Of a stretch of 64,000 bases of DNA, positions 1 through 7,467 are shown piece after piece. The position numbers and the translations under genes were made by a program. Under the pieces are notes generated by a model that made no database searches, was not told the origin of the DNA, and worked only from the letters and a program-made list of their open reading frames with translations. This DNA comes from Nocardioides euryhalodurans (GTDB taxonomy: Bacteria > Actinomycetota > Actinomycetes > Propionibacteriales > Nocardioidaceae), in the NCBI RefSeq assembly GCF_004564375.1, contig NZ_CP038267.1, positions 2,172,501 through 2,236,500 of the forward strand. The letters are read 5' to 3'. Position 1 is the stretch's first letter; each line of letters opens with the position of its first letter.

Positions 1-573
1 GGAGTCGCGCAGGATCCGCTGCGGGCCGGGCGGCACCTCCACGATCCGCTCGGGCGCGAAGGGCTCGAGGTAGCGGGGGAAGAAGCCGGCTCCCACCACG
101 TCGTTGAAGGCACCCAGCAGGTCGTCGGCCGAGGTCGGCAGCGTCTGGTCGACCTTCGCCAGCACCGTCGAGCTGCGCACCTGGCCGGTGATGCCGGAGA
201 TGCCCGACCCGGAAACGGCGACACCGAGCGCCCAGGCGACGAGCAGCACCGCGAGAGCGCTGAGCAACGCGCCCCCGACCGCGTCGACGGCGCGTGCCGG
301 CTGCCAGGTGATGCGGTCGCGCAGCCGCGACCCGGCGAACTGGAACAGCGCCTGCCCGACCGACGCCGACAGGATCACGATGAAGAGCGCCCCCAGGGAG
401 ACCACCAGCGACGGCGCCGCCTCGCCGAGCGCGAACGGGGCGAGCCAGACGCCGAACAGCCCGCCGAGCAGGAGCCCGGCGGTGGCGAAGGCGCCGGTGA
501 CGAAGCCCTGCCAGTAGCCCGAGAGGGCGTAGAGGAGGACCAGCACCACGAGCAGCCAGTCGAGGACGTTCAC
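1..573 (-). CDS. marP: MarP-like membrane serine protease, N-terminal part (cut by window edge)
   Basis: The visible 191 residues are the CvpA/colicin-V-type membrane domain of MarP-family periplasmic serine proteases. About four hydrophobic helices can be read, starting with a segment around residues 3-22 (NVLDWLLVVLVLLYALSGYW). The trypsin-like catalytic domain would lie beyond base 1 and is not seen. M. tuberculosis MarP (Rv3671c) is needed for acid resistance; the assignment here rests on the CvpA-like domain plus the gene order marP-NUDIX-TlpA-nth-crp. The GTG start at 573 overlaps the stop of the upstream NUDIX gene (GTGA), so the two are probably translationally coupled. A plain CvpA protein is the alternative if the protease domain is absent. 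Confidence 0.8.
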   Translation of the reverse strand, partial: MNVLDWLLVVLVLLYALSGYWQGFVTGAFATAGLLLGGLFGVWLAPFALGEAAPSLVVSLGALFIVILSASVGQALFQFAGSRLRDRITWQPARAVDAVGGALLSALAVLLVAWALGVAVSGSGISGITGQVRSSTVLAKVDQTLPTSADDLLGAFNDVVGAGFFPRYLEPFAPERIVEVPPGPQRILRDS

Positions 574-1265
574 CGGCCTTCTCCGAATCTGGTGTTGGAC
601 CGTACGTCGGCCCGGAGGTCCTCACCCTGCAGCATGTGGTCGGGAACGAGGTGGACCGGCGGGTCCTCGACCGTGTCGGCCCACCCGACGAAGTCGAAGA
701 GCCGCGCGATGATGCCGGCCGTGAAGCCCCACAGCACCAGGTCCTTGCCGGCGCCGATGAGGTAGCCGGGCCCGACCCAGCCCGACGGGTGGCGTACGGA
801 GATCCGGTGGTCGGGACCGACGAGCGAGGCGATCGGCACGCGATGGACCTCGTGGACCTCGTCGGGGTCCACGGCCGCGACCGGGCTCTCGGTCTCCCAC
901 CAGCCCAGCAACGGGGTCACGGCGTAGTTGCTCGGCGGCAGCCAGAGCTCGGGGAGCTCGGCGAACACGTCGACCCCGGCGGGGTCGAGGCCGGTCTCCT
1001 CCTCGGCCTCGCGCAGCGCCGCGTCGTGGGCGGTCTCACCCGGCTCGATCCCACCGCCGGGGAAGGAGATCTGGCCGGGGTGGCTGCGCATGTGGTGGGA
1101 ACGCTCGGTGAGCAGCAGGTCGGGGCCGTGGTCGCCCTCGCCGAAGAGCACCAGCACGGCACCGCGCCGCGGGTCGCTGTCCTCGGGCGGCATGAAGCGG
1201 GTCAGGTCGTGGACCGTGATCGCCCGCGCGCCCTCCTCGATCGGGCGCAACCAGTCGGGCCTCAC
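570..1265 (-). CDS. NUDIX hydrolase, CoA pyrophosphatase type
   Basis: This 231-residue protein has a full NUDIX box (GGGIEPGE, then REAEEETG) in its first half, after a beta-rich stretch with LLTERS and HPGQISFPGG. The SHHMRSHPGQISFPGG pattern is typical of the CoA-diphosphatase (NudL-like) branch, which cleaves CoA to 3',5'-ADP and phosphopantetheine; the exact substrate is inferred. The position between marP and the TlpA-like gene matches Rv3672c. The start is the GTG at 1265, giving [12 protein letters not shown]; it overlaps the stop of the TlpA-like gene (GTGA). Longer upstream frames read through the neighbour and are not used. Confidence 0.87.
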   Translation of the reverse strand: MRPDWLRPIEEGARAITVHDLTRFMPPEDSDPRRGAVLVLFGEGDHGPDLLLTERSHHMRSHPGQISFPGGGIEPGETAHDAALREAEEETGLDPAGVDVFAELPELWLPPSNYAVTPLLGWWETESPVAAVDPDEVHEVHRVPIASLVGPDHRISVRHPSGWVGPGYLIGAGKDLVLWGFTAGIIARLFDFVGWADTVEDPPVHLVPDHMLQGEDLRADVRSNTRFGEGR

Positions 1266-1858
1266 AGGCGGATCCCGAGGTGCTCGTCGACGAGGTCCTC
1301 GAGCTCGCCCACCGAGTCGACCTTCTGCGCCACCACGGTCGCGGCGCCGTCCTCGTCGACGAAGGCGAACATCGGCAACCCCATCAGGCCCGGGAACGGC
1401 CCGGCGCCCTGCAGCGAGGACTGCGGGTCGGCCAGCAGCGGGTAGGTCACCCCGGTCTCGCCGACCAGGTCCATCGCGCTCTCGACCTGGGGGTCCTCGT
1501 AGTCGATGCCGAGGACCTGCACCTGCTCGCCGTGCTGCTCGTGGAACTGCTGGATGACCGGCATCTCCTCCCGGCACGGACCGCACCACGACGCCCAGAG
1601 GTTGACCACGAGCGGGCCCCGGAGGCTCGCCAGCTCGACGTCGGGTCCGCCACCGAGGCAGGGCAGCGTGACGTCGGGCAGCCCACCGGCCGCGGGCCCT
1701 GCGTCGCCGGGCGCGCAGTCCTCGACACCGGCTTCGGCCTTGAGCTCGCGCAGCTCGGGGGTGTCGACGTCGATCCGCGCCGGGCCGGGTGCGGGCGTGG
1801 CGCCGCTGCAGCCCGCGAGCAGGGCCGCCGAGGCGACGGCGAGGACGGTCCGCCTCAC
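1262..1858 (-). CDS. TlpA/ResA-like thioredoxin-fold lipoprotein
   Basis: The protein has 198 residues. It begins with a lipoprotein signal peptide ending in the lipobox LLAGC (lipidated Cys17) and carries a thioredoxin-like domain with the redox motif WCGPC. Two further cysteines (EDCAPG and LPCLGG) precede the catalytic domain, which is unusual and could form an extra disulfide. The likely role is extracytoplasmic thiol-disulfide exchange, for instance in cytochrome c maturation or oxidative folding. The gene corresponds in position to Rv3673c. The GTG start at 1858 overlaps the nth stop by 4 nt, so it is expected to be co-translated with nth. Confidence 0.86.
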   Translation of the reverse strand: MRRTVLAVASAALLAGCSGATPAPGPARIDVDTPELRELKAEAGVEDCAPGDAGPAAGGLPDVTLPCLGGGPDVELASLRGPLVVNLWASWCGPCREEMPVIQQFHEQHGEQVQVLGIDYEDPQVESAMDLVGETGVTYPLLADPQSSLQGAGPFPGLMGLPMFAFVDEDGAATVVAQKVDSVGELEDLVDEHLGIRL

Positions 1859-2571
1859 GCCGGCCCCTCGGTCCTGACCAGCGCGGCGGCGGCCACCGGG
1901 TCGGTCGGGCCGGCGCCGTAGGACGGGCACCAGCGGGCGACCGGGCAGGCCCCGCAGGCCGGCTTCTTGGCGTGGCAGCGGCGGCGTCCGTGCCAGATCA
2001 GGTGGTGGCTGAGCATGGTCCAGTCCCGCTTCGGGAACAGCTCGCCGACTGCGTGCTCGACCTTCACCGGGTCGGTCTCCTCGGTCCACCCGAGCCGCCG
2101 CACCAGCCGTCCGAAGTGGGTGTCGACGGTGATGCCGGGCACCCCGAAGGCGTTGCCCAGCACGACGTTGGCCGTCTTGCGGCCGACCCCGGGCAGCGTC
2201 ACGAGGTCGTCGAGACGGGCCGGCACCTGGCCGTCGTACCGCTCGACGAGGGCCGCGGAGAGCTTGAGCAGGGACTCGGTCTTCTGGCGGAAGAACCCCA
2301 GCGGGCCGAGCAGCTGCTCGAGGTGCTCGCGCGGCGCGGCCGCCATCGCCGCGGGGTCGGGGTAGGCGGCGAAGATCGCCGGCCGGGCGGCGTTGACCCG
2401 GCGGTCGGTGGTCTGCGCGCTGAGGACCGTCACGACCAGGAGCTGGAAGGGGTCGTCGAAGTCGAGCTCGCACCGGGCGTCGGGATAGGTCTCGGCGAGC
2501 ATCCGGTCGACCTTGCGGGCGCGACGCACGAGCGAGGTCCGGCTGACCTCGGGCGGGGGCGACGTCACCAT
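1855..2571 (-). CDS. nth: Endonuclease III (DNA glycosylase/AP lyase)
   Basis: This 238-residue protein is a complete endonuclease III, which removes oxidised pyrimidines and nicks abasic sites in base-excision repair. The helix-hairpin-helix [12 protein letters not shown] carries the catalytic Lys132, and VDTHFGRL carries the catalytic Asp150. The [4Fe-4S] cluster ligands are Cys199, Cys206, Cys209 and Cys215 with the standard C-x6-C-x2-C-x5-C spacing. The ATG at 2571 fits the family length. The gene is divergent from crp across a 140-bp promoter region and heads a run nth-TlpA-NUDIX-marP in which each junction overlaps by 4 nt, as in Rv3674c-Rv3671c. Confidence 0.96.
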   Translation of the reverse strand: MVTSPPPEVSRTSLVRRARKVDRMLAETYPDARCELDFDDPFQLLVVTVLSAQTTDRRVNAARPAIFAAYPDPAAMAAAPREHLEQLLGPLGFFRQKTESLLKLSAALVERYDGQVPARLDDLVTLPGVGRKTANVVLGNAFGVPGITVDTHFGRLVRRLGWTEETDPVKVEHAVGELFPKRDWTMLSHHLIWHGRRRCHAKKPACGACPVARWCPSYGAGPTDPVAAAALVRTEGPA

Positions 2572-2634
2572 GCCTGCTCCATGCTGTCAGCCTATGCGGC
2601 ACCGGCGACGGCTGCAGGTGTGGCCAATTCGGGC

Positions 2635-2659
2635 TGTGACCTGTACCACTGGATAGGAT
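2635..2659 (+). promoter_or_regulatory. Candidate Crp operator and -10 box in front of crp
   Basis: TGTGA-N6-CCACT at 2635-2650 matches the Crp/GlxR consensus TGTGA-N6-TCACA at 8 of 10 defined bases. Four bases further on lies TAGGAT (2654-2659), a plausible -10 for crp. A bound dimer would cover the -35 region, suggesting autoregulation. The site is also in the divergent nth-crp promoter region. No good -35 hexamer is visible. Confidence 0.45.
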
Positions 2660-2711
2660 CGGGACGACGCTGTGCCGGACCGGCAGGGCGAGACGACTTG
2701 GGAGGAACGAC

Positions 2712-3389
2712 GTGGACACAGACGTGCTTCGTCAGGCGCCGCTCTTCAGCGCGCTCGACGACGAGGCCGCGACGGCGCTGCGTGCCTCGATGGCCGAGAC
2801 CCGGCTGCGACGCGGTGAGGTGCTGTTCCACGAGGGCGACGCGGGCGACAGGCTCTACATCGTCCTCGACGGCAAGGTGAAGCTCGGTCGTACCTCCAGC
2901 GACGGCCGCGAGAACCTCCTGGCGATCCTCGGCCCCGGTCAGATGTTCGGTGAGCTCTCCCTCTTCGACCCGGGCCCCCGCTCGGCCACGGTCACCGCGG
3001 TCACCGACGTCGGCTTCGTCTCGCTCTCCCACGACGACCTGCTGCGCTGGCTCGAGGGCCGCCCCGTCGTCGCCCGCGGGCTGCTCTCGCAGATCGCCGC
3101 CCGCCTGCGCAAGGCCAACGACGTCAACGCCGACCTGGTCTTCTCCGACGTCCCCGGCCGCGTCGCCAAGGCGCTGCTCGACCTCGCCGACCGCTTCGGC
3201 CGGACCGCCGACGACGGCGTCCACGTCCACCACGACCTCACCCAGGAGGAGCTCGCCCAGCTGGTCGGCGCGTCCCGCGAGACGGTCAACAAGGCCCTGG
3301 CCGACTTCGCCTCGCGCGGCTGGCTGCGCCTCGAGCCCCGGTCGGTCGTGATCATGGACCTCGAGCGCCTCACCCGCCGCGCCCGCTGA
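2712..3389 (+). CDS. crp: Crp/Fnr-family transcriptional regulator (Crp/GlxR type)
   Basis: The 225-residue protein has an N-terminal cyclic-nucleotide-binding fold (roughly residues 10-120) with the phosphate-binding cassette pattern FGELSLFDPGPRSATVTA, a dimerisation helix, and a C-terminal winged HTH with LTQEELAQLVGASRETVNKAL. It matches the actinobacterial cAMP-responsive Crp (Rv3676, GlxR), a global regulator of carbon and redox genes. The GTG at 2712 follows a strong GGAGG about 7 nt upstream and gives the conserved N-terminus MDTDVLRQAPLF. The gene is divergent from nth. Its 3' end runs straight into the 22-bp repeat array, so that array may lie in the crp 3' UTR. Confidence 0.94.
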   Translation: MDTDVLRQAPLFSALDDEAATALRASMAETRLRRGEVLFHEGDAGDRLYIVLDGKVKLGRTSSDGRENLLAILGPGQMFGELSLFDPGPRSATVTAVTDVGFVSLSHDDLLRWLEGRPVVARGLLSQIAARLRKANDVNADLVFSDVPGRVAKALLDLADRFGRTADDGVHVHHDLTQEELAQLVGASRETVNKALADFASRGWLRLEPRSVVIMDLERLTRRAR

Positions 3390-3390
3390 C

Positions 3391-3446
3391 GCCGAGATGG
3401 GCCCCCGCAACCGTCGAGTGGGGCCCGCGCAACGGGTGAGCTGGGC
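3391..3446 (+). repeat. Left array of 22-bp palindromic repeats
   Basis: About two and a half units lie between the convergent crp and DUF559 stops. The marker GAG recurs at 3394, 3416 and 3438, an exact 22-bp period, followed each time by a version of TGGGCCCCCGCAAC. The units read left to right, toward the DUF559 gene. The same unit occurs in opposite orientation on the far side of that gene. Confidence 0.9.
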
Positions 3447-3450
3447 GTGA

Positions 3451-4371
3451 TCACCGTCCGCGGACGTTCACGCCCCGCTCCCGCAGCACCTCGCGCACCT
3501 CGGTGATCCACGCGGCCAGGGCAGCACCGCTGATGCAGCCGCGGGTGACGACCACGACGTACCACCCGTGCTCCTCCAACCAGGCGCGGCGCTCCCTGTC
3601 GTACGCCCGCTGCTCCGGGCTGGTGTGGAAGTCCTCGCCGTCGTACTCGACGGCCACCCGGGCACGCGGGTAGGCAAGGTCGAGGCGGTACGTCGGCACC
3701 CCGTCGACCAGGATCCAGTGCTGCGGCGTCGGCGCCGGCAGCCCCTCGTCGTTGAGCTCGAGCCGCGTCCACGACTCGCGACGCGACTCGCTGCGCGCGT
3801 CGACCAGCTGCGCGAGCTCGCGCGCCTGCACGACACCCCTCCGCCGGTGGTAGCGCACCAGCAGCCGGTCCAGCTGGGCGATGGTGACGCCGCACTCGCG
3901 CGCGAAGGCGTCGAGTGCGGCGAGCGCGTCGCGCCGTGGGAGCCGGCAGGCGAGGTCGAGGGCGGTGCGCACCGGCGTCGTCACGCGCACCCCACCGATG
4001 ACCTGCCAGTCCCCCGGCTCGAGGTCCCGGCTCCCGCCGCGGCAGCCACCGCGGTCGGTCGGGTCGTGGCCGCGCAGCACGACCGTCTCCAGCTCGGGGA
4101 TCGCGTCGAGCTCGGCGTACCGGAAGACGTCGATGCCGTGGATCCACGCCGCGGTGCGGTCGCACAGCACCGAGTGCGTGCTCAGGACGAGGCGCGCGGC
4201 CTGTGCCCGCAGCAGCGTCGTGTCGGGCAGGTCGGCGCGGACGTAGACGCCGGTGAACAGGCGTCGCAGCCTGCCCTCCCGGACCCAGCGGGTCAGCGTC
4301 GTACGACTCGTGTCGAGGCGCGCGGCGTCGGCGGTGGTGAACGGACCGTCGGGCAGGGCTCTCTTCATCAT
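3451..4371 (-). CDS. AbiEi-type HTH plus DUF559 (Vsr-like nuclease fold) protein
   Basis: The 306-residue protein has a winged HTH of the AbiEi type at residues 11-45 (FTTADAARL, RWVREGRLRRLFTGVYVR). Its C-terminal DUF559 domain resembles very-short-patch repair endonucleases: E199, D231, then VEYDG with E242, a spacing compatible with a PD-(D/E)xK active site, and a terminal LEEHGWYVVVV strand. Sequence-specific DNA binding or cleavage is inferred, not shown. The ATG at 4371 is chosen because the HTH starts just after it; the frame stays open to 4485 but that extension runs into repeats. The gene separates crp from the MBL gene in an otherwise conserved block and is bracketed by inverted repeat arrays, which suggests acquisition. 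An AbiEi antitoxin role is possible, but no AbiEii toxin gene is next to it. Confidence 0.8.
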   Translation of the reverse strand: MMKRALPDGPFTTADAARLDTSRTTLTRWVREGRLRRLFTGVYVRADLPDTTLLRAQAARLVLSTHSVLCDRTAAWIHGIDVFRYAELDAIPELETVVLRGHDPTDRGGCRGGSRDLEPGDWQVIGGVRVTTPVRTALDLACRLPRRDALAALDAFARECGVTIAQLDRLLVRYHRRRGVVQARELAQLVDARSESRRESWTRLELNDEGLPAPTPQHWILVDGVPTYRLDLAYPRARVAVEYDGEDFHTSPEQRAYDRERRAWLEEHGWYVVVVTRGCISGAALAAWITEVREVLRERGVNVRGR

Positions 4372-4464
4372 GGGCCGCAGGTTGCCCCCGGAACCACCTG
4401 CCCGCCTCGGGGCCGCTGCGGCGCTGTGGACGACCGCCCCTGCGGGTCGACTGTGGACGACTCG

Positions 4465-4574
4465 CGGCACCACGGCCCCGCTCAACCGGAACCGGGTCCC
4501 AGCTCAACCGTTGCGGGGGCCCACTTCAACGGTTGCGGGGGCCTACTTCAACGGTTGCGGGGGCCCAACTCAAC
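4465..4574 (-). repeat. Right array of 22-bp palindromic repeats
   Basis: Five units sit head to tail. On the + strand CAAC recurs at 4483, 4505, 4527, 4549 and 4571, exactly 22 bp apart. On the - strand the best unit (4553-4574) reads GTTGAGTTGGGCCCCCGCAA plus CC. Each unit is an imperfect palindrome with GTTG/CAAC ends and a GGGCCC centre (16 of 21 positions symmetric). The two units nearest the DUF559 gene are degenerate. The array reads inward, opposite to the left array, so the two form terminal inverted arrays. Confidence 0.92.
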
Positions 4575-5367
4575 GGGTCTGCAGGTGCTCGAGCTGGGCC
4601 CGGACCGAGAGCTCGGCAGCCCCCCAGAGGACCGGGTCGACGTCGGCGTACACGATCTCGACGACCTGGCGCGGCAGGGACGTGGCGTCGGCGACGCCCC
4701 CCGCCCGCAGCTGCGCGACCGCGGCCGCCACCTGCTCGAGTCGCTCGGCGCGGTGGGCGATGTAGTGGTCGAGGACGCCGAGCGCGTCGTCGACGACCGG
4801 GCCGTGGCCGGGCCAGATCGCCGCGGCCTCCTCGCGCTCGACGAGCGCGTGCAGCCGGTCGAGCGAGTCGAGGTACGCGCCCAGCTGGCCGTCGGGGTGG
4901 GCGACGACGGTGGTCCCCCGCCCGAGGACCGTGTCGCCGGTGAGCACCGTCGCGTCCCCCGGCAGCCAGAACGACAGCGAGTCGGCGGTGTGGCCGGGCG
5001 TGGCCACGACGTGCACCTCGAGCCCGTCGACCTCGACGACGTCGCCCTCGCCGAGCCCCTCGCTCCCCAGCCGGTACGCCGGGTCGAGCGCACGGACCCC
5101 GCAGCCGACGGACTCGGCGAACTCGCGCGCGGCCTCGGAGTGGTCGAGGTGGTGGTGCGTCAGCAGCACCACCGCGACGTCGCCTGCCACGGACCGGACC
5201 GCATCGAGGTGGCCCGCGTCCGGCGGGCCCGGGTCGACCACGACGGACCGTCGCGCGCCCGGCTCCCGCAGCACCCAGGTGTTGGTGCCGTCGAGCGTCA
5301 TCGGGTTGGCGTTGGGTGCGAGCACACACCTGCCGCGCTCGCCGAAGCTGCCGCCCGCCCAAGTCAT
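4570..5367 (-). CDS. MBL-fold metallo-hydrolase
   Basis: This 265-residue metallo-beta-lactamase-fold hydrolase has the zinc motif HxHxDH at residues 71-76 (LTHHHLDHS), a later ligand histidine in ATPGHTADS, an aspartate in LTGDTVLG and a histidine in WPGHG. It is of the glyoxalase-II/Rv3677c type; the substrate is unknown. The ATG at 5367 overlaps the stop of the preceding NUDIX gene (ATGA). The stop codon TGA lies inside the GTTGAG of the outermost repeat unit, so the C-terminus LEHLQTR ends exactly at the repeat boundary. The original 3' end may have been altered when the repeat array arrived. Confidence 0.9.
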   Translation of the reverse strand: MTWAGGSFGERGRCVLAPNANPMTLDGTNTWVLREPGARRSVVVDPGPPDAGHLDAVRSVAGDVAVVLLTHHHLDHSEAAREFAESVGCGVRALDPAYRLGSEGLGEGDVVEVDGLEVHVVATPGHTADSLSFWLPGDATVLTGDTVLGRGTTVVAHPDGQLGAYLDSLDRLHALVEREEAAAIWPGHGPVVDDALGVLDHYIAHRAERLEQVAAAVAQLRAGGVADATSLPRQVVEIVYADVDPVLWGAAELSVRAQLEHLQTR

Positions 5368-6209
5368 CGGTCGGCCACCAGCGCCTCGGAGCCGGGGGGC
5401 ATCGACAGGAAGTGGCCACCGTCGACGGAGACCACCTCGGGCATGAACATCGTGACCTCCCGCGTCGCCGCCTCGGCCAGCACGTCGCGGGGCGAGCCGT
5501 GCCGGTCGACGTCGAGGCAGGTGAGGTACGTCGGCGGCATCATGAACACCTCGCCGGCGTCGGCCCGCGCCGTGGCGTCGGGCACCGGCAGCCACATCAC
5601 CGACGATGACTCGGTCGAGACGTCGCGCGTCACCTGGCCCTCGGGCAGGGCGGCCACGAAGAACCAGGTCCGGTAGCGGCGGGGCTCGAACTCCGGGGTC
5701 AGCCAGGCGGCCCAGGCGCCCAGCAGGTCGCTGCGCAGCACCAGCCCGCGCCGGTCCAGGAAGTCGGTGAGCGACAGCTCCCGGGCCTCCAGCGCGACCC
5801 GGTCGGCCTCCCAGTCCTCACCCGTGGTGTCGCCGACGACCTCGTCGGCGGTGCCGGCGAGCAGCACCCCGGACTCCTCGAAGGTCTCCCGCACCGCCGC
5901 ACACACCAGGGCGCGGGCCCTGCGCTCGTCGACGTCGAGCCGGCGTGCCCACTCGGCCGGGTCCGGCCCGGCCCAGGCGACGGCGTGGTCGAAGTCGCGG
6001 GGGTCGACGCCACCGCCGGGGAAGACGCACATCCCACCCGCGAACGCCATCGACGTCTGCCGCCGCAGCAGGTAGACCGACGACCCCCGGTCGTCGGGCC
6101 GCAGCAGCACCACGGTCGCGGCGTCGCGGGGCTCGGCCGGGGTGGCCGACCCCTCGGCGTACGCCCGGGCGTGCTCGACCAGGCTCGCCGGCAGCGGCAT
6201 CCGCTGCAC
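5364..6209 (-). CDS. NUDIX hydrolase
   Basis: The 281-residue protein opens with DAATVVLLRPDD and an arginine-rich strand, followed by FPGGGVDPRD and RETFEESGV, a spread-out NUDIX box with an insertion of about 25 residues. This is the long NUDT19-like type seen beside RidA in many actinobacteria; the substrate is unknown. The GTG at 6209 is preferred over the ATG at 6200 because GGAGG lies 9 nt before the GTG, while nothing similar precedes the ATG. It overlaps the RidA stop by one base and the MBL start by four, so the RidA-NUDIX-MBL genes form one tight operon. Confidence 0.84.
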   Translation of the reverse strand: MQRMPLPASLVEHARAYAEGSATPAEPRDAATVVLLRPDDRGSSVYLLRRQTSMAFAGGMCVFPGGGVDPRDFDHAVAWAGPDPAEWARRLDVDERRARALVCAAVRETFEESGVLLAGTADEVVGDTTGEDWEADRVALEARELSLTDFLDRRGLVLRSDLLGAWAAWLTPEFEPRRYRTWFFVAALPEGQVTRDVSTESSSVMWLPVPDATARADAGEVFMMPPTYLTCLDVDRHGSPRDVLAEAATREVTMFMPEVVSVDGGHFLSMPPGSEALVADR

Positions 6210-6682
6210 TAGAGCGCGCCTCCGGAGACCTCCACCACGAGCTCGACCTCGACCGGCGCGTCGAGGGGCAGCACCGGTACGCCGACGGCCGACCGGGCGT
6301 GGACGCCGGCCTCGCCGAAGACCTCGCCCAGCAGCTCGGAGACACCGTTGGCGACCTGCGGCTGGCCGGTGAAGTCGGGCGTCGAGGCGACGAAGCAGAC
6401 CACCTTGACGACCCGCGCCACGGCAGCGAGGTCGCCGATCTCGGCCCGGACCGCCGCGATCGCGTTGAGGGCGCACTGCTGCGCGCACTCGACTGCCTCC
6501 TCGAGGCTCACCTCGCCGCCCACCTTGCCGGTGCGGATCAGCTCTCCCGAGCGCATCGGCAGCTGGCCGGAGGTGAAGACGTGGCTGCCGGAGCGCACGG
6601 CGGGGACGTAGACGGCCACCGGCTTGGCGACGTCCGGGACGCTCAGCCCCATCGCGGCCAGCCGCTCCTCGGGATGGCTCAC
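6209..6682 (-). CDS. RidA-family protein (reactive enamine/imine deaminase-like)
   Basis: This 157-residue RidA/YjgF-family protein has the family pattern SGQLPMRSGEL near the N-terminus, a central CALNAIAAVRAEIGDL, and the C-terminal VGVPVLPLDAPVEVELVVEV. It lacks the strict RidA arginine context (R-x-C-V-E), so deamination of 2-aminoacrylate should not be assumed. It is equivalent in position to Rv3678c. The GTG at 6682 gives MSHPEERLAAMGL and lies 3 nt after the stop of the DUF4177 gene. Homologues form cytosolic trimers. Confidence 0.87.
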   Translation of the reverse strand: MSHPEERLAAMGLSVPDVAKPVAVYVPAVRSGSHVFTSGQLPMRSGELIRTGKVGGEVSLEEAVECAQQCALNAIAAVRAEIGDLAAVARVVKVVCFVASTPDFTGQPQVANGVSELLGEVFGEAGVHARSAVGVPVLPLDAPVEVELVVEVSGGAL

Positions 6683-6685
6683 GGC

Positions 6686-6841
6686 TCAGCCCTCCGACGG
6701 ACGCTTCAGGAAGGCGACGAGCCCACCCTGCGCGTTGGTCTGGATGGTCACCAGCTCCCAGCCGTCCTGGCCGAAGTTGTTGAGCATCAAGGCCTCGTTG
6801 TGGAGCGGAATCGGCGCCACCTGGTACTCCCACTTGGTCAT
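6686..6841 (-). CDS. DUF4177 small protein
   Basis: This gene of only 51 codons is supported by its family signature and context. The sequence begins MTKWEYQVAPIP and contains NNFGQDGWELVTIQ and VAFLKRP, the DUF4177 pattern of a single beta-alpha-beta unit with a conserved GWELV. It corresponds in place to Rv3678A. The function is unknown. It is the first gene of the DUF4177-RidA-NUDIX-MBL operon, 3 nt before RidA. The ATG at 6841 lies 6 nt after TAGGGT, so the operon mRNA is probably leaderless. Confidence 0.85.
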   Translation of the reverse strand: MTKWEYQVAPIPLHNEALMLNNFGQDGWELVTIQTNAQGGLVAFLKRPSEG

Positions 6842-6847
6842 GGGCCG

Positions 6848-6853
6848 ACCCTA
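6848..6853 (-). promoter_or_regulatory. -10 box of DUF4177-RidA operon (leaderless)
   Basis: TAGGGT on the - strand ends 6 nt before the ATG at 6841. Transcription would start at or next to the start codon, and no ribosome binding site is present. Confidence 0.6.
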
Positions 6854-6903
6854 GCCGCCCGGCACGGCGCGGCGAACCCGCCCGGGGGCTGACCAGACCA
6901 CCC

Positions 6904-6927
6904 AACCCACCGGGGCCCGCAGGCGTT
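6904..6927 (+). promoter_or_regulatory. Possible ECF-type promoter of the sigma factor gene
   Basis: AACC (6904-6907), 16 bp, then CGTT (6924-6927) resembles ECF sigma promoters and sits about 30 bp before the sigma gene. This could mean autoregulation. The match is short and the region is GC-rich, so it is weak. Confidence 0.25.
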
Positions 6928-6957
6928 CAATGGTGGAGAGCGACGCCGGGAGGACCG

Positions 6958-7467
6958 ATGCGCGACGAGACGGGATTCGAGGAGTACGTCGCCGCGCGCT
7001 GGTCGACGTTCTCCCGGCTCGCCCTGCTGCTCACCGCCTCGGAGACGGCGGCGCAGGACCTGGTGCAGGTGACCCTCGAGAAGGCGTACGTCGCCTGGCC
7101 GCGGATCAGCGCCATGGAGGCGCCCGACGCCTACGTCCGCCGGATCATGGTCAACACGCTGATCTCGACGCGGCGTCGGGCCTGGCAGCGCCACGAGGTG
7201 CCCAGCGCGGACCCGCCGGACACCGGCACGCCGTCCCCGGAGCAGGTGCTCGTCGACCGGGAGCTGCTGTGGCCGCTGGTGTGCGCGCTGCCGCCGCGGC
7301 AGCGCGCGGTCGTGGTGCTGCGCTACTACGAGGACCTGTCCGAGCGTGAGATCGCCGACGTGCTCGGCTGCTCGGCCGGCACCGTCAAGTCCACGGCCCA
7401 CGACGCGATGCAGGCGCTGCGCCGCAGCGTGGCCGCGATCCCGACCACCGGAGGGGTGCAGCGATGA
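6958..7467 (+). CDS. ECF RNA polymerase sigma factor, SigE (Streptomyces-type) family
   Basis: The 169-residue protein has a region 2 fold over residues 5-75 (FEEYVAARWSTFSRLALLLT, DLVQVTLEKAYVAWPRI, YVRRIMVNTLIS) and a region 4 HTH around residues 105-160 (LPPRQRAVVVLRYYEDLSEREIADVLGC, GTVKS). The length and VAARW/YVRRIMVN patterns place it in the SigE subfamily of ECF factors common in actinomycetes. A clear GGGAGG precedes the ATG. The gene overlaps the next membrane protein by 4 nt (ATGA), the usual arrangement of a sigma factor with its regulator. Confidence 0.92.
   Translation: MRDETGFEEYVAARWSTFSRLALLLTASETAAQDLVQVTLEKAYVAWPRISAMEAPDAYVRRIMVNTLISTRRRAWQRHEVPSADPPDTGTPSPEQVLVDRELLWPLVCALPPRQRAVVVLRYYEDLSEREIADVLGCSAGTVKSTAHDAMQALRRSVAAIPTTGGVQR

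Noticed and set aside
3391..4574. CRISPR array
   Set aside because: The 22-bp units are contiguous with no spacers and no cas genes.
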